The position numbers and the translations under genes were made by a program. Below the pieces are notes generated by a model. It ran no database searches and was not told where the DNA came from. It saw only the letters and a list, made by a program, of their open reading frames with translations. A DNA stretch of 64,000 nucleotides from contig NZ_JALEGS010000100.1 of NCBI RefSeq assembly GCF_022763345.1, positions 1 through 64,000 of the forward strand, read 5' to 3'. Position 1 is the stretch's first letter; each line of letters starts with the position of its first letter. This DNA is from Phaeodactylibacter sp. (GTDB taxonomy: Bacteria > Bacteroidota > Bacteroidia > Chitinophagales > Saprospiraceae). This document shows positions 49,803 to 59,777 of this stretch, in pieces.

Positions 49803-52475
49803 CTATGGCATTCGGACCAAACGCCCTTGATGCTGCAGGCTTTCTGAAGACAACCGATAAAAGTAGGTGCCTGGAGTCTGTAGTTGATGAGCGGGCAAGT
49901 TCCATTGGTTGACGCCTTTAAAGCCCGGCCGGGATTGTGTCAGTACGACTTGACCTTTGGTATTCCAGATTTGAAGTTTGACCTCTTCTGGAGCGGGCAG
50001 TGCATACTGCAGTAATAATGTTTCCCGGAAGGGGTTAGGCTGCACCTTAACCTGTGTGTCGAAAACGGGTGCTCCAAAACCCAAGGCAAGCCTGTAGTCT
50101 TCCGCATTTTTCATGGCGCGGCTTTGGGCAGACAACGATAAAGCCTGGCTTACCCGGACCGTTTGCTTTGCCCTGACGATCAGGGTAAAGACCGGCTGTC
50201 CTTGCCCGGCATCTCCCAACCAGCTCAGTGTGGTGGAACCATCGGGAGCAGCGTGGCGGAATACGGCCTCAACGGAAGCCGCTTCCACCCCAATCACTTC
50301 CAAATCCGGATGTGAAAGCTGCAACAGCCCTCCGGTCAGATGCGTACCGATGGAAACTGGCAGTTGATATGTCTGACCCGGCTGAAGCGCCACATCTGGA
50401 ATGTCGACATCAGCAACTTTAAGGCTCCGGTTCTCCAGGGATTGGAAAGTGGAGGACGTATCCTCCATCGCGCTGCCATTCACATCCCCCAGCTTGATGC
50501 CGACGAAATGGCCATTCATAAAGTCTGCCCCAAGGGTATCGATTAGGATGGCTTCGGGATAGCCCACCGTTACCAAAGTATCATTGGGGAAAACAAAGGA
50601 CTCCGGGATGAACCGCCACCCCAAGCCTTCAGCCAGATCGGGCTGAACACCCAAAAGGATGAAGTGGAGCATCATAATATCGTCGGAATCCAGGGTTCCG
50701 GACTGGTCCACATCTGCGGCAGCCAGTTGGTAAGGGCTGGTAATGGTATCTACGCCCATCAGGTGACGGGCCAGGGTCAACAAATCGCCGGTAGTGATGC
50801 CCGCTCTTGGGTCATCCGATTTTTGAGCCGTAATTTCATAACTGCCGCCCATGGGCATTTCGCCAAACAGGTAATCGCCCAGGGTATCCGTCATTGCCAT
50901 ATCCAGGTCATTCAGCCGCACTTCGGTATCCGGGATTTTGTCGCCCTGGAAATCGTAAACATGTCCGGCGATTGCGGCCATTGGATTAGCAGAGGTAGTA
51001 TCGGGATCGCAAACGCCAGCGTTGTCCTGTACCACGGCGCTCGTCAGGCAATAGCCCCAGTTCCCCGCTTTGTCGCCCACCCAAAGCGCAATCACATTCA
51101 TGCCGAGGTTGTCGCAGGTAAAGGTAAGGGCATCGGTTGCCGGTGGTGTGGTTTGCCCCGGGCCCGGCTCGAAGCCCAGGCGCAGTTCAAGGTTTTCATA
51201 ATCGGTGCAATTGTCATAGCTGCTACCTATTTCAATGGCGGATGCAGAAAGGTCATTCATCCCGCCCTGCATCAGGGCTATGGACACCCCTTCGAGGCAG
51301 ACCGGAGTGGGCGCGGTGCCGTCCTCTACGGTAACAGTGATTTCGCAACTGCTGGTGTTGTTGCAACCGTCCTTCAGTACGTACTTCATTTCATAAGTGC
51401 CAACTGGCACGCCGGAATACTGGAAGCCACTGCCAAGGTCACCAAATGCACTCACCTCCACGCCGGGCAGGCAATCCTGAATATCTGTTGGCTGGGGTAA
51501 TGTAAAGCTGGCTGTGCAGCTGGTAAAGGAAGTTGGCACAAGCAGATCGTCCGGGCAAGTGAAAACCGGTGGAATCGTATCCTGGATTTTCAGGATTTGC
51601 GTTTCACTCCAAATCCCGATGCTGCCGCCGTATTCGTAGGTACACCAATCGATTACCCGCCATTCGCGGAGGATTTTGACACAGGATTCGGAAGCGGCGG
51701 TAAAGACCCAGTCCTCATAATTGGTGGCGATCAGCTCGCAATCTTCGTACAGAACTTCCGGACGGTCAAAAGGCGCGGGAAGGTTTTCAGGTGCCAGGTC
51801 GTCTACAGTGGTACAATCATAGGTGACGTAATCCGGTGGGAAGTGGACCTCAATGGGGGTATTATCGTAGAGGTGAATCGTCTGTGTACAAGTGCTGGTA
51901 TTGCCGTAGTTGTCTGTAGCCGTCCAGGTACGGACGATCTGACCGGAACCACAGGAATTCGTGCTTTCCTGGTCATTGAACACCAGGTTGGCAACACCGC
52001 AATTGTCATAGGCATTAGGCGTCCCGACGTAATCCCAATCCGCCGACTGATGGCAGGCTACAGATTGTGTAGGCGGGCAATGCAGGCTTGGGGACAGTTT
52101 GTCTTCAACGGTTACAGCGGACCAACAGCTGTTGGTATTGCCAGCGCAGTCGATGGCCAGCAATTCCACCATGACGGTTTGACCGATATCGGCACAATCA
52201 AAAGTAACGAAGGGGCCGAAAGCTGCATAACTCTGCCCCATACGCCTGACCTTCACACCGGCAAAGCAAACGTTATCGTTGCTGCCTTCGTCAAAAGTGC
52301 CGGCAAACACAATGGCTTCTCCATTACCCGTCAGGGAGACATTGACCTGATCGTCGCAAACTGCACTCGGCGCAATCGGGTCATCGGATAAATTGGTATC
52401 AGGTAGTGCAAAAGTGGAGTGCCCCCAGAAAAGAAGTGCGCACAAAAAAAACAGGGTTCGGTTTTTAAGTTTCAT
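49803..52475 (-). CDS. T9SS surface protein with HYR repeats, dockerin-like and cohesin-like domains
   Basis: Protein of 890 residues with a signal peptide ending STFA. HYR/Ig-like repeats fill about 30-480 (CPPTQSVACHQSADWDYVG; FTCPDDLLVPTSFTSC). Residues about 497-665 are a regulatory-like strand domain followed by the dockerin-like module (ARHLMGVDTITSPYQLAAAD, VDQSGTLDSDDIMML, KLGDVNGSA). About 684-800 is a cohesin-like domain (VALQPGQTYQLPVSIGTHLT), and about 812-890 a T9SS sorting domain (VQPNPFRETLLLQY ... QGRLVRMP). The same order occurs in the 1314- and 3708-residue proteins. It lies between the EAD-like gene and the next HYR gene, all on the minus strand. Confidence 0.85.
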   Translation of the reverse strand: MKLKNRTLFFLCALLFWGHSTFALPDTNLSDDPIAPSAVCDDQVNVSLTGNGEAIVFAGTFDEGSNDNVCFAGVKVRRMGQSYAAFGPFVTFDCADIGQTVMVELLAIDCAGNTNSCWSAVTVEDKLSPSLHCPPTQSVACHQSADWDYVGTPNAYDNCGVANLVFNDQESTNSCGSGQIVRTWTATDNYGNTSTCTQTIHLYDNTPIEVHFPPDYVTYDCTTVDDLAPENLPAPFDRPEVLYEDCELIATNYEDWVFTAASESCVKILREWRVIDWCTYEYGGSIGIWSETQILKIQDTIPPVFTCPDDLLVPTSFTSCTASFTLPQPTDIQDCLPGVEVSAFGDLGSGFQYSGVPVGTYEMKYVLKDGCNNTSSCEITVTVEDGTAPTPVCLEGVSIALMQGGMNDLSASAIEIGSSYDNCTDYENLELRLGFEPGPGQTTPPATDALTFTCDNLGMNVIALWVGDKAGNWGYCLTSAVVQDNAGVCDPDTTSANPMAAIAGHVYDFQGDKIPDTEVRLNDLDMAMTDTLGDYLFGEMPMGGSYEITAQKSDDPRAGITTGDLLTLARHLMGVDTITSPYQLAAADVDQSGTLDSDDIMMLHFILLGVQPDLAEGLGWRFIPESFVFPNDTLVTVGYPEAILIDTLGADFMNGHFVGIKLGDVNGSAMEDTSSTFQSLENRSLKVADVDIPDVALQPGQTYQLPVSIGTHLTGGLLQLSHPDLEVIGVEAASVEAVFRHAAPDGSTTLSWLGDAGQGQPVFTLIVRAKQTVRVSQALSLSAQSRAMKNAEDYRLALGFGAPVFDTQVKVQPNPFRETLLLQYALPAPEEVKLQIWNTKGQVVLTQSRPGFKGVNQWNLPAHQLQTPGTYFYRLSSESLQHQGRLVRMP

Positions 52476-52712
52476 ATGGGTTTATGATTGTGTACAGGTA
52501 AATCAAGCAGTCCCAGGCAGCCATCCAATAGCAGCATGGTGGTGGGGGGGAGGAAACCTACGTATTGTCAGCAACCGCGGGGCGGTTCTAAGTTAAATTG
52601 AATCGTAAGGAGAGGGCATTAAAGCCCGGGTAGACGACCTCTGTAGACGCTGGAAAACAGCGTTTGTGCAAGTTTGAGGCGATTTTCTCAGGGTATGATT
52701 GAGTAGAAAAGA

Positions 52713-52747
52713 GGAAGACGGCAGCGAACTGCCATCTTCCTTGTTTT
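52713..52747. terminator. Bidirectional terminator-like hairpin in an intergenic gap
   Basis: GGAAGACGGCAG (52713-52724) pairs with CTGCCATCTTCC (52729-52740), one C/A mismatch, GNRA-like CGAA loop; T-rich runs follow on both strands (TTGTTTTT, and TCTTTTCT on the minus strand). It lies 320 bases past the 53064 gene end and may back up the terminator at 52899-52936, or end a small plus-strand transcript. Confidence 0.6.
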
Positions 52748-52898
52748 TGGCTTGGTTAAGCTGTAACCTAGCCTCTCAAAGCTCGTGGAGAAATTGAATA
52801 CTGCGGGGGGAACTGCATTCATCGTTTCTCCGAAATAAACAGAAAATACGGGGGGATGAATTTTCGATCACAATATATGAATTAATGCTAAGCCTTGC

Positions 52899-52936
52899 AA
52901 AAAAAATTGCCCCCGCTGGGAAAACGGGGGCGAATT
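52899..52936 (-). terminator. Terminator of the 53064-57008 gene
   Basis: On the minus strand GCCCCCG and CGGGGGC (52909-52915 and 52925-52931), extended by AATT on each side, form a stem with a 9-base loop, followed by eight T. It lies 128 bases after the stop codon. The rest of 52476-53063 shows no gene. Confidence 0.88.
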
Positions 52937-53063
52937 GGGAACATTTTGGGGATGTGTGTCAAACGTATTCGGCTTAAACGCCCGTTTGTGCATCCGTTTT
53001 TGTGTACTGAGCAGTTGGGAAGCCTCCCGTACAACGGTTGCACAAAGGGCGTTTTACCGGAGT

Positions 53064-56000
53064 TTAATTCATCAGGATCATTTTCTTGGTAGCGGCATAG
53101 TCTGCCGTTTGCAACTGGTAGTACAGTAAGCCTGAGGCCCCTAGTTCACTACCTCTGATGATGAGCTCGTGAGCCCCGGCATCGTAATAGCCTTCCTGAT
53201 GGAAGAGTACCTTGCCGGCCATGTCGTACACCGTCACTTTTGCTTCACCAGCAATCGGCAACCTGAAGCCAATCACCGTTTTGGTGCTGAAGGGGTTAGG
53301 GCGGTTTTGGTACAATTCATAGCCTTCCACGCGGACACTGCCTGAGGAGGAAATGGCTTCACCAAAGTTGAGCCCCACCTCCATGATATTGCCTTCCATA
53401 TCGTAAGCCTCCTTTGAAGTCGGCACGCTCGTGAAGCTGACCAGTTCCTCCAGCGACTCAATGGGCTGCCGGGCGCGGAAGGTAATCGCGAAGAGTTCGG
53501 ACTGCCCTTCTCCCGGCAGGGTACTGGTTTGGTTCCAGCTTGTGGTGATCCAGCCGTCATTTGTTTTCTGTAGATTGAAATTGGACCCCGACATGCCCGG
53601 AACGGGGCCGGCAACAAGCTCCATATACTCCAGAGCCTCGGTATTAAACCGCAGGGTAAACTGATAGCCCAGCACGGCATGCAGCCCCGTAGTGGTGAAT
53701 GGGATGGTAAATTCCTGCCCTTCGTTGACACTCACGTCCGGCACATGGATCATCATGCTGCCTTCAGGGTCCCGTTCTTCAATCCCGCTAAGGTCATTGG
53801 TTGCAGCCGAAAGGTCTACATCGCCTACCTTAATGGCTACGAAGTTGGCATCCATATGGTCTTGGTCAAAACCATTGATGTTAACTACTTCAGGAATCGG
53901 TGTGGCGAAGGGGTTGTTCGGGTTCAGGAAGATGTGGTTGGCATCCACAAACCTCCAGGAGGTATTGCCGTTGGGCAATTCGCTTTCCAGCCCCAGGATC
54001 ATTTTGCGCAGGGCGATGATATCCAGCGTGGAAATGGAACCGGAACGGTTGACATCCGCGGCGATCATTTTGTAAGGTGTATTCAAAGGCTGCACTCCGA
54101 GGATATGACGACTGATAAACATCAGGTCCAGAGTAGAAACGCCATTAAGAGGGTCAGCATTCCGCTCGGGGCGGACCGTGTAGCTACCGCCAAAGGGCAC
54201 GCCCAGCAGCTCGAAGAAACCGTCGTTGGTGGTGTAGGCCATCATGGGGTCATTGCTCATGACTTCGACCATGACGCCCTCTACGTACTGACCGGATTCC
54301 GTAGTGACTTCCCCTGCAATCATACCGCCGGCGGCCTGTGGGCATACACCGTTGTTGTCCTGTACGGCAATGACGGTTAGGCAATGCGCGCTGTTGCCGG
54401 AAGCATCCTCTGCCCAGAATTCAATCATTTGATTACCCACATCTTCACAGGTGAAAGTCAGCTGTGGTGTGGTAGGCTGCCCGGTCCCTGCACGGCGGAT
54501 GGTAAGGTCAATTTCACTGGCAGGAGTACAGTTATCTACGGTACTGCCGTCAAAAGCCTCGGCATTGATCATAGCCATCGGCTCTCCATTCATCATGGAC
54601 AGATTGATAGACAGGCCAACGATACAGACGGGCTGTGGGGCGGTCTGATCCTCCACCGTTACTTCCACGGAGCAGGTCGATACATTGCCACAACGGTCGT
54701 TGGCGTAGAAATTCACAACAGTAGTGCCCTCCGGGTAAATGCCGCTGCCGTTGGCGCCACCCACATCGGCGTAAGGGGAGTCATTGGTAATGAGAATATT
54801 GGTACTGCAGTCATCTGCGGTCACATCTGGCAGCACCACCGGACCCTGCCCGCACATGGAGCCCATCGCGACGGTCACATCATCCGGGCAAACCATAACC
54901 GGAGGATTGGGGTCTTCCACTTTGATGACTTGTACGTCAGAGAAGCGCCCGCCAGCTGATGGGTTTTCCGGATCGTACTGACACCAATCCAGTACTACCC
55001 ACTCCCTAAGGATTTTGTAGCAGGCTGGAAAAGATACATCGTAGAACTCATCGGTATGGTTGATCCCAATCATTGAGCATCCGGGGTCCATAACGACGGG
55101 CTCATCAAAACCGGGCGGCAGGTCATCCGGATCCGTAGGCGCTCCGCAAATGGTGATGGTGTAATCATCCGGGAAATCGATAAGGCCCAGACTGAGTGGA
55201 TTTTGATTCACCACTTGTATGGTCTGAATACAGCCTCCGATGTTGCCGGAGGGGTCCACTGCTGAGAAAGTCCGAGTGATTGTCCCTTCTCCACAACCAT
55301 CTACATCAACCGTTTCTTCCAGGGCCGTTTCGGCAGAACAATTGTCCATGACCGTGGCATTCCCGAAGATACTCAGGTCGCTGTAGTCATCAGTACAGTT
55401 TATCGTCTGATTTTGCGGGCAGACGACCACCGGGGCAATCTTATCCTGCACTTCCACATTGACCATGCACTCTGTGAAATGGCCAAAGAGGTCACCGCCG
55501 GGAAGCTCCCGGGTGGGCTCAACAGGGCCAATACCCGGGTCAATTTCGTAAACCCGCATAATGACTCTGATATCTGTGGAGTCAATCTCCTCACAACAGA
55601 AGCTGACATTATCATCAAACCATTCCTGATAGCCTGGAATGTTCGAATCATCGCCATTGAGCCCGTTACAGCTTCCGGTCGTCATACGCCGGGCTTTGAA
55701 GAAAAGCTGCTGCGCACAGTTATCATTACTGCCATCGTTGAAGGTAGCGGCAAATACCGTCCCCTGTCCGTTATTGGACACGCTGACAACGGTGGTTTCT
55801 TCACATACCGCTGTGGGCGGCTCCTGGTCTACCACATTTAGGGTAGTGGTACAACTCTGGGAGTTGCCACAAAAATCAATAGAGGAGTACTGAATCGTGT
55901 GGGTACCTACCGGTACAAAATTATGCGGCCCCACGCCTACTGCTCCGAAAGAAGTGCTGACAAAGAAGGTGGCATTGGGGTCACAGTTATCCACTACCGT

Positions 56001-57008
56001 AGGGGGCGGGAGGGTAACCGTCGCCCAGCAAGCGCCTGTATTGGTAGATACGGTTATAGGCCCGGGACAGGTAATGTCCGGCGCCACGGTATCCACCACT
56101 GTAATCAGCTGCAGATCGGTGGCCATAGTGCCTGAGCAGGACTCAGTCACTGTCCAGGTACGTTGTATCTGGTATTCGATATTCCCGCAAAGGTTGAGCG
56201 TATCGTCATTGAAGGTCACATTGAGATCACATTCATTGGTATTCTCAATAATGATCCCAAATAGTTCCGGTTGACCGGTCATATTCAGGGTTGGGTCCCC
56301 CACCTCGCAACTGAGCAGAGTATCCAGCGGAAATTCAATATCCGTGTTAAGGTCTGGCCGTTCCAGCAGAATGAACTGGGAGCAGGAGGAAGTGTTGCCT
56401 TGTTCGTCGGCAGCGCTCCAGACCCGTTCCAGTATCGCTTTATTGTCGTTGGCACAGGTAAAGTTGGTAAAGTTGTCGAAGTAGGACAGGGAAATATCGT
56501 CTGAGCAGTTATCGCTCACGGCAGGTGCACCGAGGACCACTGCCGAAGTATCCGCAATACAACTAATGGTATCGTTTACACAGCTGATTACCGGAGGGCT
56601 GATATCCACTGCCCGGATGAAGCTGTTGCAGAAAATCCCAGTCGTGACATCCGTTACTGTCACTGAAAGTACCTGCCCTTCGTAGGGAGCCGGGTCAAAG
56701 AGGACCAGGTTGGTATCGGACACGATAATGCTGTTCATCGTATCCCGGACGGTGAGGATTTTACCTCCGGGGCAAATGATCGGAACTTCGAGCACATCCT
56801 CAGGGATCAGCTCGACATTACAGTCGCCATTAACCGGGATATTTAGAGGGAAGTTGGGATTACCTCCGTTGCAGGCCAGGTCGCACTGAGCGTACAAAGC
56901 CGGACCTGCAAATAAGGTAAAGACGAAAATACTGATGGTTTGCAGTATTCGGGCGAATGTAGCGCGCGTCCAACCCGAATGTTTGTTGCTTTTTAATAAG
57001 TGTTTCAT
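53064..57008 (-). CDS. T9SS surface protein with HYR repeats, dockerin-like and cohesin-like domains
   Basis: Protein of 1314 residues; the signal peptide has a long basic N-region and ends PALYAQ. HYR/Ig-like repeats occupy about 130-880 (PPVISCVNDTISC, PDITCPGPITVSTNTGACW, PVVVCPQNQTINC). Residues about 893-1073 are a regulatory-like beta domain plus dockerin-like module (NGVSTLDLMFISRHILGV, AADVNRSGSISTLDIIALRK, KVGDVDLSA). About 1085-1218 is a cohesin-like domain (VSVNEGQEFTIPFTTTG), and about 1233-1314 a T9SS sorting domain (YQNRPNPFSTKTVIGF ... KKMILMN). The second dockerin loop reads GDVDLS and not GDVNG, a small deviation. 2.77 kb of gene-free DNA lies upstream. Confidence 0.85.
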   Translation of the reverse strand: MKHLLKSNKHSGWTRATFARILQTISIFVFTLFAGPALYAQCDLACNGGNPNFPLNIPVNGDCNVELIPEDVLEVPIICPGGKILTVRDTMNSIIVSDTNLVLFDPAPYEGQVLSVTVTDVTTGIFCNSFIRAVDISPPVISCVNDTISCIADTSAVVLGAPAVSDNCSDDISLSYFDNFTNFTCANDNKAILERVWSAADEQGNTSSCSQFILLERPDLNTDIEFPLDTLLSCEVGDPTLNMTGQPELFGIIIENTNECDLNVTFNDDTLNLCGNIEYQIQRTWTVTESCSGTMATDLQLITVVDTVAPDITCPGPITVSTNTGACWATVTLPPPTVVDNCDPNATFFVSTSFGAVGVGPHNFVPVGTHTIQYSSIDFCGNSQSCTTTLNVVDQEPPTAVCEETTVVSVSNNGQGTVFAATFNDGSNDNCAQQLFFKARRMTTGSCNGLNGDDSNIPGYQEWFDDNVSFCCEEIDSTDIRVIMRVYEIDPGIGPVEPTRELPGGDLFGHFTECMVNVEVQDKIAPVVVCPQNQTINCTDDYSDLSIFGNATVMDNCSAETALEETVDVDGCGEGTITRTFSAVDPSGNIGGCIQTIQVVNQNPLSLGLIDFPDDYTITICGAPTDPDDLPPGFDEPVVMDPGCSMIGINHTDEFYDVSFPACYKILREWVVLDWCQYDPENPSAGGRFSDVQVIKVEDPNPPVMVCPDDVTVAMGSMCGQGPVVLPDVTADDCSTNILITNDSPYADVGGANGSGIYPEGTTVVNFYANDRCGNVSTCSVEVTVEDQTAPQPVCIVGLSINLSMMNGEPMAMINAEAFDGSTVDNCTPASEIDLTIRRAGTGQPTTPQLTFTCEDVGNQMIEFWAEDASGNSAHCLTVIAVQDNNGVCPQAAGGMIAGEVTTESGQYVEGVMVEVMSNDPMMAYTTNDGFFELLGVPFGGSYTVRPERNADPLNGVSTLDLMFISRHILGVQPLNTPYKMIAADVNRSGSISTLDIIALRKMILGLESELPNGNTSWRFVDANHIFLNPNNPFATPIPEVVNINGFDQDHMDANFVAIKVGDVDLSAATNDLSGIEERDPEGSMMIHVPDVSVNEGQEFTIPFTTTGLHAVLGYQFTLRFNTEALEYMELVAGPVPGMSGSNFNLQKTNDGWITTSWNQTSTLPGEGQSELFAITFRARQPIESLEELVSFTSVPTSKEAYDMEGNIMEVGLNFGEAISSSGSVRVEGYELYQNRPNPFSTKTVIGFRLPIAGEAKVTVYDMAGKVLFHQEGYYDAGAHELIIRGSELGASGLLYYQLQTADYAATKKMILMN

Positions 57009-59777
57009 TTTTGATGTAGTTTATGAGTGATTCTGAAATACCTTGTTATTGGGCATAGCGCTCCCAGGCTGCTTTATGGCAGCTTATGCCGCTGACTGTC
57101 TATTATGGATCTCCGGCTCATGCCGGGCACGAAAGAAGACGGCTTGATTTTGGAGGGCCCGGCTGGCACGATAGCCTAGCCAACGAAGCCCTCAGCTTAT
57201 AGAGGATGAGGCCGGTTACGAATGGATACAGTAAGCCCAAACGCTTTTGCCCTGCCATGCTTTCCAGAAGTGGAATTCAGAGGTAACCTAGCCCTGCTAG
57301 AGGTTACGTGCAGAAGCTACGCTACATGCGCCATTCCTTCTTCACCCTTTTACAGAGAAGCCTGCCCAACTGAAGTTACACCTCTCCAAAGCCCGTCTTG
57401 TCTTCTTTTCAATGTGCCATATTATGCTGATTTGTGGTAAAAGTGGCCGGCCCCATGCAGAGCCGGCATCACCAATAACCGTATTGATAGATCGTTTTGT
57501 ATACTTCTCCGGTTGTCTTACCAACTTGGAAAACCGCATACGGGTCCGGCCGTATTCAAGCCCAGACTATATCCGTTTCCCCACAGGATGGATGCTCACA
57601 CCAAAATACTTCTCAAAACAGTTCAACTGGTGCTTGCTCTAAACCCTTTTCGGGCAAAAGCCACTACAGCCCAAATGTGGGCAAACCGATCCAATTGGAT
57701 CTACTCCCATCTGTTTCTACAGATTCGTATGGAGGTAGCCCACTACTGACCATCCGTATTGACTTTCCTTTTCATACCATCTCAATTTATTCAGGTACCC
57801 GCTACGCCTGATCGTGTGGGGTGCCTATTTCAAGGTGCCGGGGGGCTGACACCTTTCTTGAATTCCTTAAAAGGCAGCCAAACCTTACTTGCAGGCAGAC
57901 CGTGCCTTACTACCTTCGGATAAAAGGACCCGACAGTATCATGCCAGAGTCACCATAGGTACCAATCGCAGACTGGCAGTTATTCGCAGCCATTTCAACT
58001 GAATACCCTCAAATAGGGCGCGTTCCAATTGACTATTGTTTTGTTAAAGCTAGAGGGGCTTTGACCTTACACCCGCCTGCTATATGATGCCGCTCAGGCA
58101 AATACAAGCTTTGCCCTTATCCTGGGGTACCGCGCATAGGCTCCGTGGCTTTCCCGCTCCTATGGGATAAGCTGTGAACCTGGCAAAACACCCACGGACC
58201 GCTTACATCATTTTCCATAGCTAGGGCCAATAGTTACAGCACCCCTACTCCTATCAGGCCGGTACGGCACAGCAGTACCAGCGCGGGCCGATTCAAAAAA
58301 ACCGCCCATAAGCCGAAGGTAGAATCCAAAAGTATTCCCATTTGGGATATGCCTGGTTTGCTTTACAGGTGGATCTGGGTCTTTTATTCTACGGAACATT
58401 CGCACCCGAATCAGCCTGTCCGGTTGATTCCAGAGCAAGGCCAGCGGGCAGGCACGCGCCTGCCCTGACCTCAAAAGCAATGTTTGAAGGTTTTGCATAT
58501 TTACTTCTGTTGATCTCCTGTAGCACTTCATCCACTACAGCCCCCTGATGCTTGTATTGCTACCTGCATGAGGGTGCCGTAACCGGCAAAACAAATCGGA
58601 ACAAACGACAAAAGCCCAGGCACTGTCTCCACAGTATCCGGGCTTTGAAACTGATGCCATGATAGATGCAGTCAGCCTTTCCCAGACACTTGAGACCAAT
58701 GCGGATACCCGAGCTCCAATGCCCGGATACCTGACTACTCCCCAGGGATTTGTAACAGGCAGGCGATTCACCCGACTGTCAAACCAAAGGAGTAGGTACA
58801 ACTAACTCCACTATTGCTGTATACATGCCCTTCATCTGCCGACGAGGAGCTGTCAGGGCCTGGCTCAGATACCGGAATGACGTGAGTATTCGGGTGTCTT
58901 GACCGGGTTACCTAACAACTGATGCACTGTTGCTGCCCAGAAAGGCAGCCGACAATAGAGTTGTTATACAATAGCGCTTTGTCTAGCATGAAAACGGCGT
59001 ATCAGGTAATGCACCAGATGTATCCCTGGTAAACCAAGGGCAAGACGCACTTTACCTAACCACGTCAGGCAGGCAGCTTACACGAGTAACCATACCTGTC
59101 CTTTCCTGCTTTCCAAAGCACAAGCATACCTTTACGTATGCCGTCTCTGATTTTGTTTTGCCTGTTTGAAGGCTACTGACTCAAACCTATAACTGCGAAA
59201 AGCGTGCCAAAAATCAAAAATGGAAGAAAAAAGAAGAGAAAATCGAGAGAAAGCCGAAAAGGAGAGGTAAAAAAAAGCCCCCCTTCTAATGTTAGAAGAG
59301 AGGCCATCCCAAAAACCGATTTAAGTATAAACTTGAAAAACGGTTCTTGTGAATCACATACAATCCAATCGCCTAAATCTTTGCAGCTGATTATGCGCTG
59401 CGTGTATAGGTTTACGGAATCAAATTTGAAAAGTTTCAATTTGTTTCAGGAAAAGTTTTTCCGATTTCCAAAACCTACTTCCTCCCCCGGCCCGGATATT
59501 CCACGGAAGTTTCCAGACGGGGGAGGATGCGGCAAGCTAAAGGCTTAGTCCGCACGCAGGCGAATAAATAACTACATCAAAATTCGTTTTAGGCAATCAT
59601 TTGCCCGGCAGCGTAACATTTTACACAGCCTGTATTTTTGAAGTGTTTCACTAATATCACCGAATCAAGATGTAGCAAGACGGTGCCACGGCCCGATGAC
59701 CGGGGCGACCTTAACCTATTCAGCAATTATATAGCAAACACCTTGCCAAACATTCAACCCTCATCGGAATTATACGA
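57009..59777. other. 2.77 kb region without a convincing gene
   Basis: No open frame over about 115 codons and none with family resemblance; the two longest (plus 59204-59548; minus 59173-59439) overlap each other and have low-complexity Lys/Arg or Phe/Leu composition. Two structured spots were seen: a nested hairpin CAAAAGCCC...GGGCTTTG around ACTGT/ACAGT (58609-58647), which on the minus strand is followed by T-rich sequence, and AACAACT...AGTTGTT enclosing GCTGCC/GGCAGC (58914-58965). No tRNA was found. It is the 5' side of the 1314-residue gene and the 3' side of the porP/sprF gene. Confidence 0.5.
58609..58647 (-). terminator. Terminator-like nested hairpin inside the gene-free region
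   Basis: CAAAAGCCC (58609-58617) with GGGCTTTG (58640-58647), inner ACTGT/ACAGT with a CTCC loop. On the minus strand TTTTGTCGTTTG follows. It could end a long read-through or non-coding transcript 1.1 kb beyond the porP/sprF gene. Confidence 0.45.

Noticed and set aside
12759..57008. A true cellulosome gene cluster
   Set aside because: No glycoside hydrolases or carbohydrate-binding modules of known type accompany the dockerin- and cohesin-like domains, so only a structural resemblance can be claimed.
59173..59548. Two overlapping small frames, plus (114 codons) and minus (88 codons, hydrophobic)
   Set aside because: They are mirror images of a purine-rich stretch; composition alone explains the Lys/Arg-rich and Phe/Leu-rich peptides.
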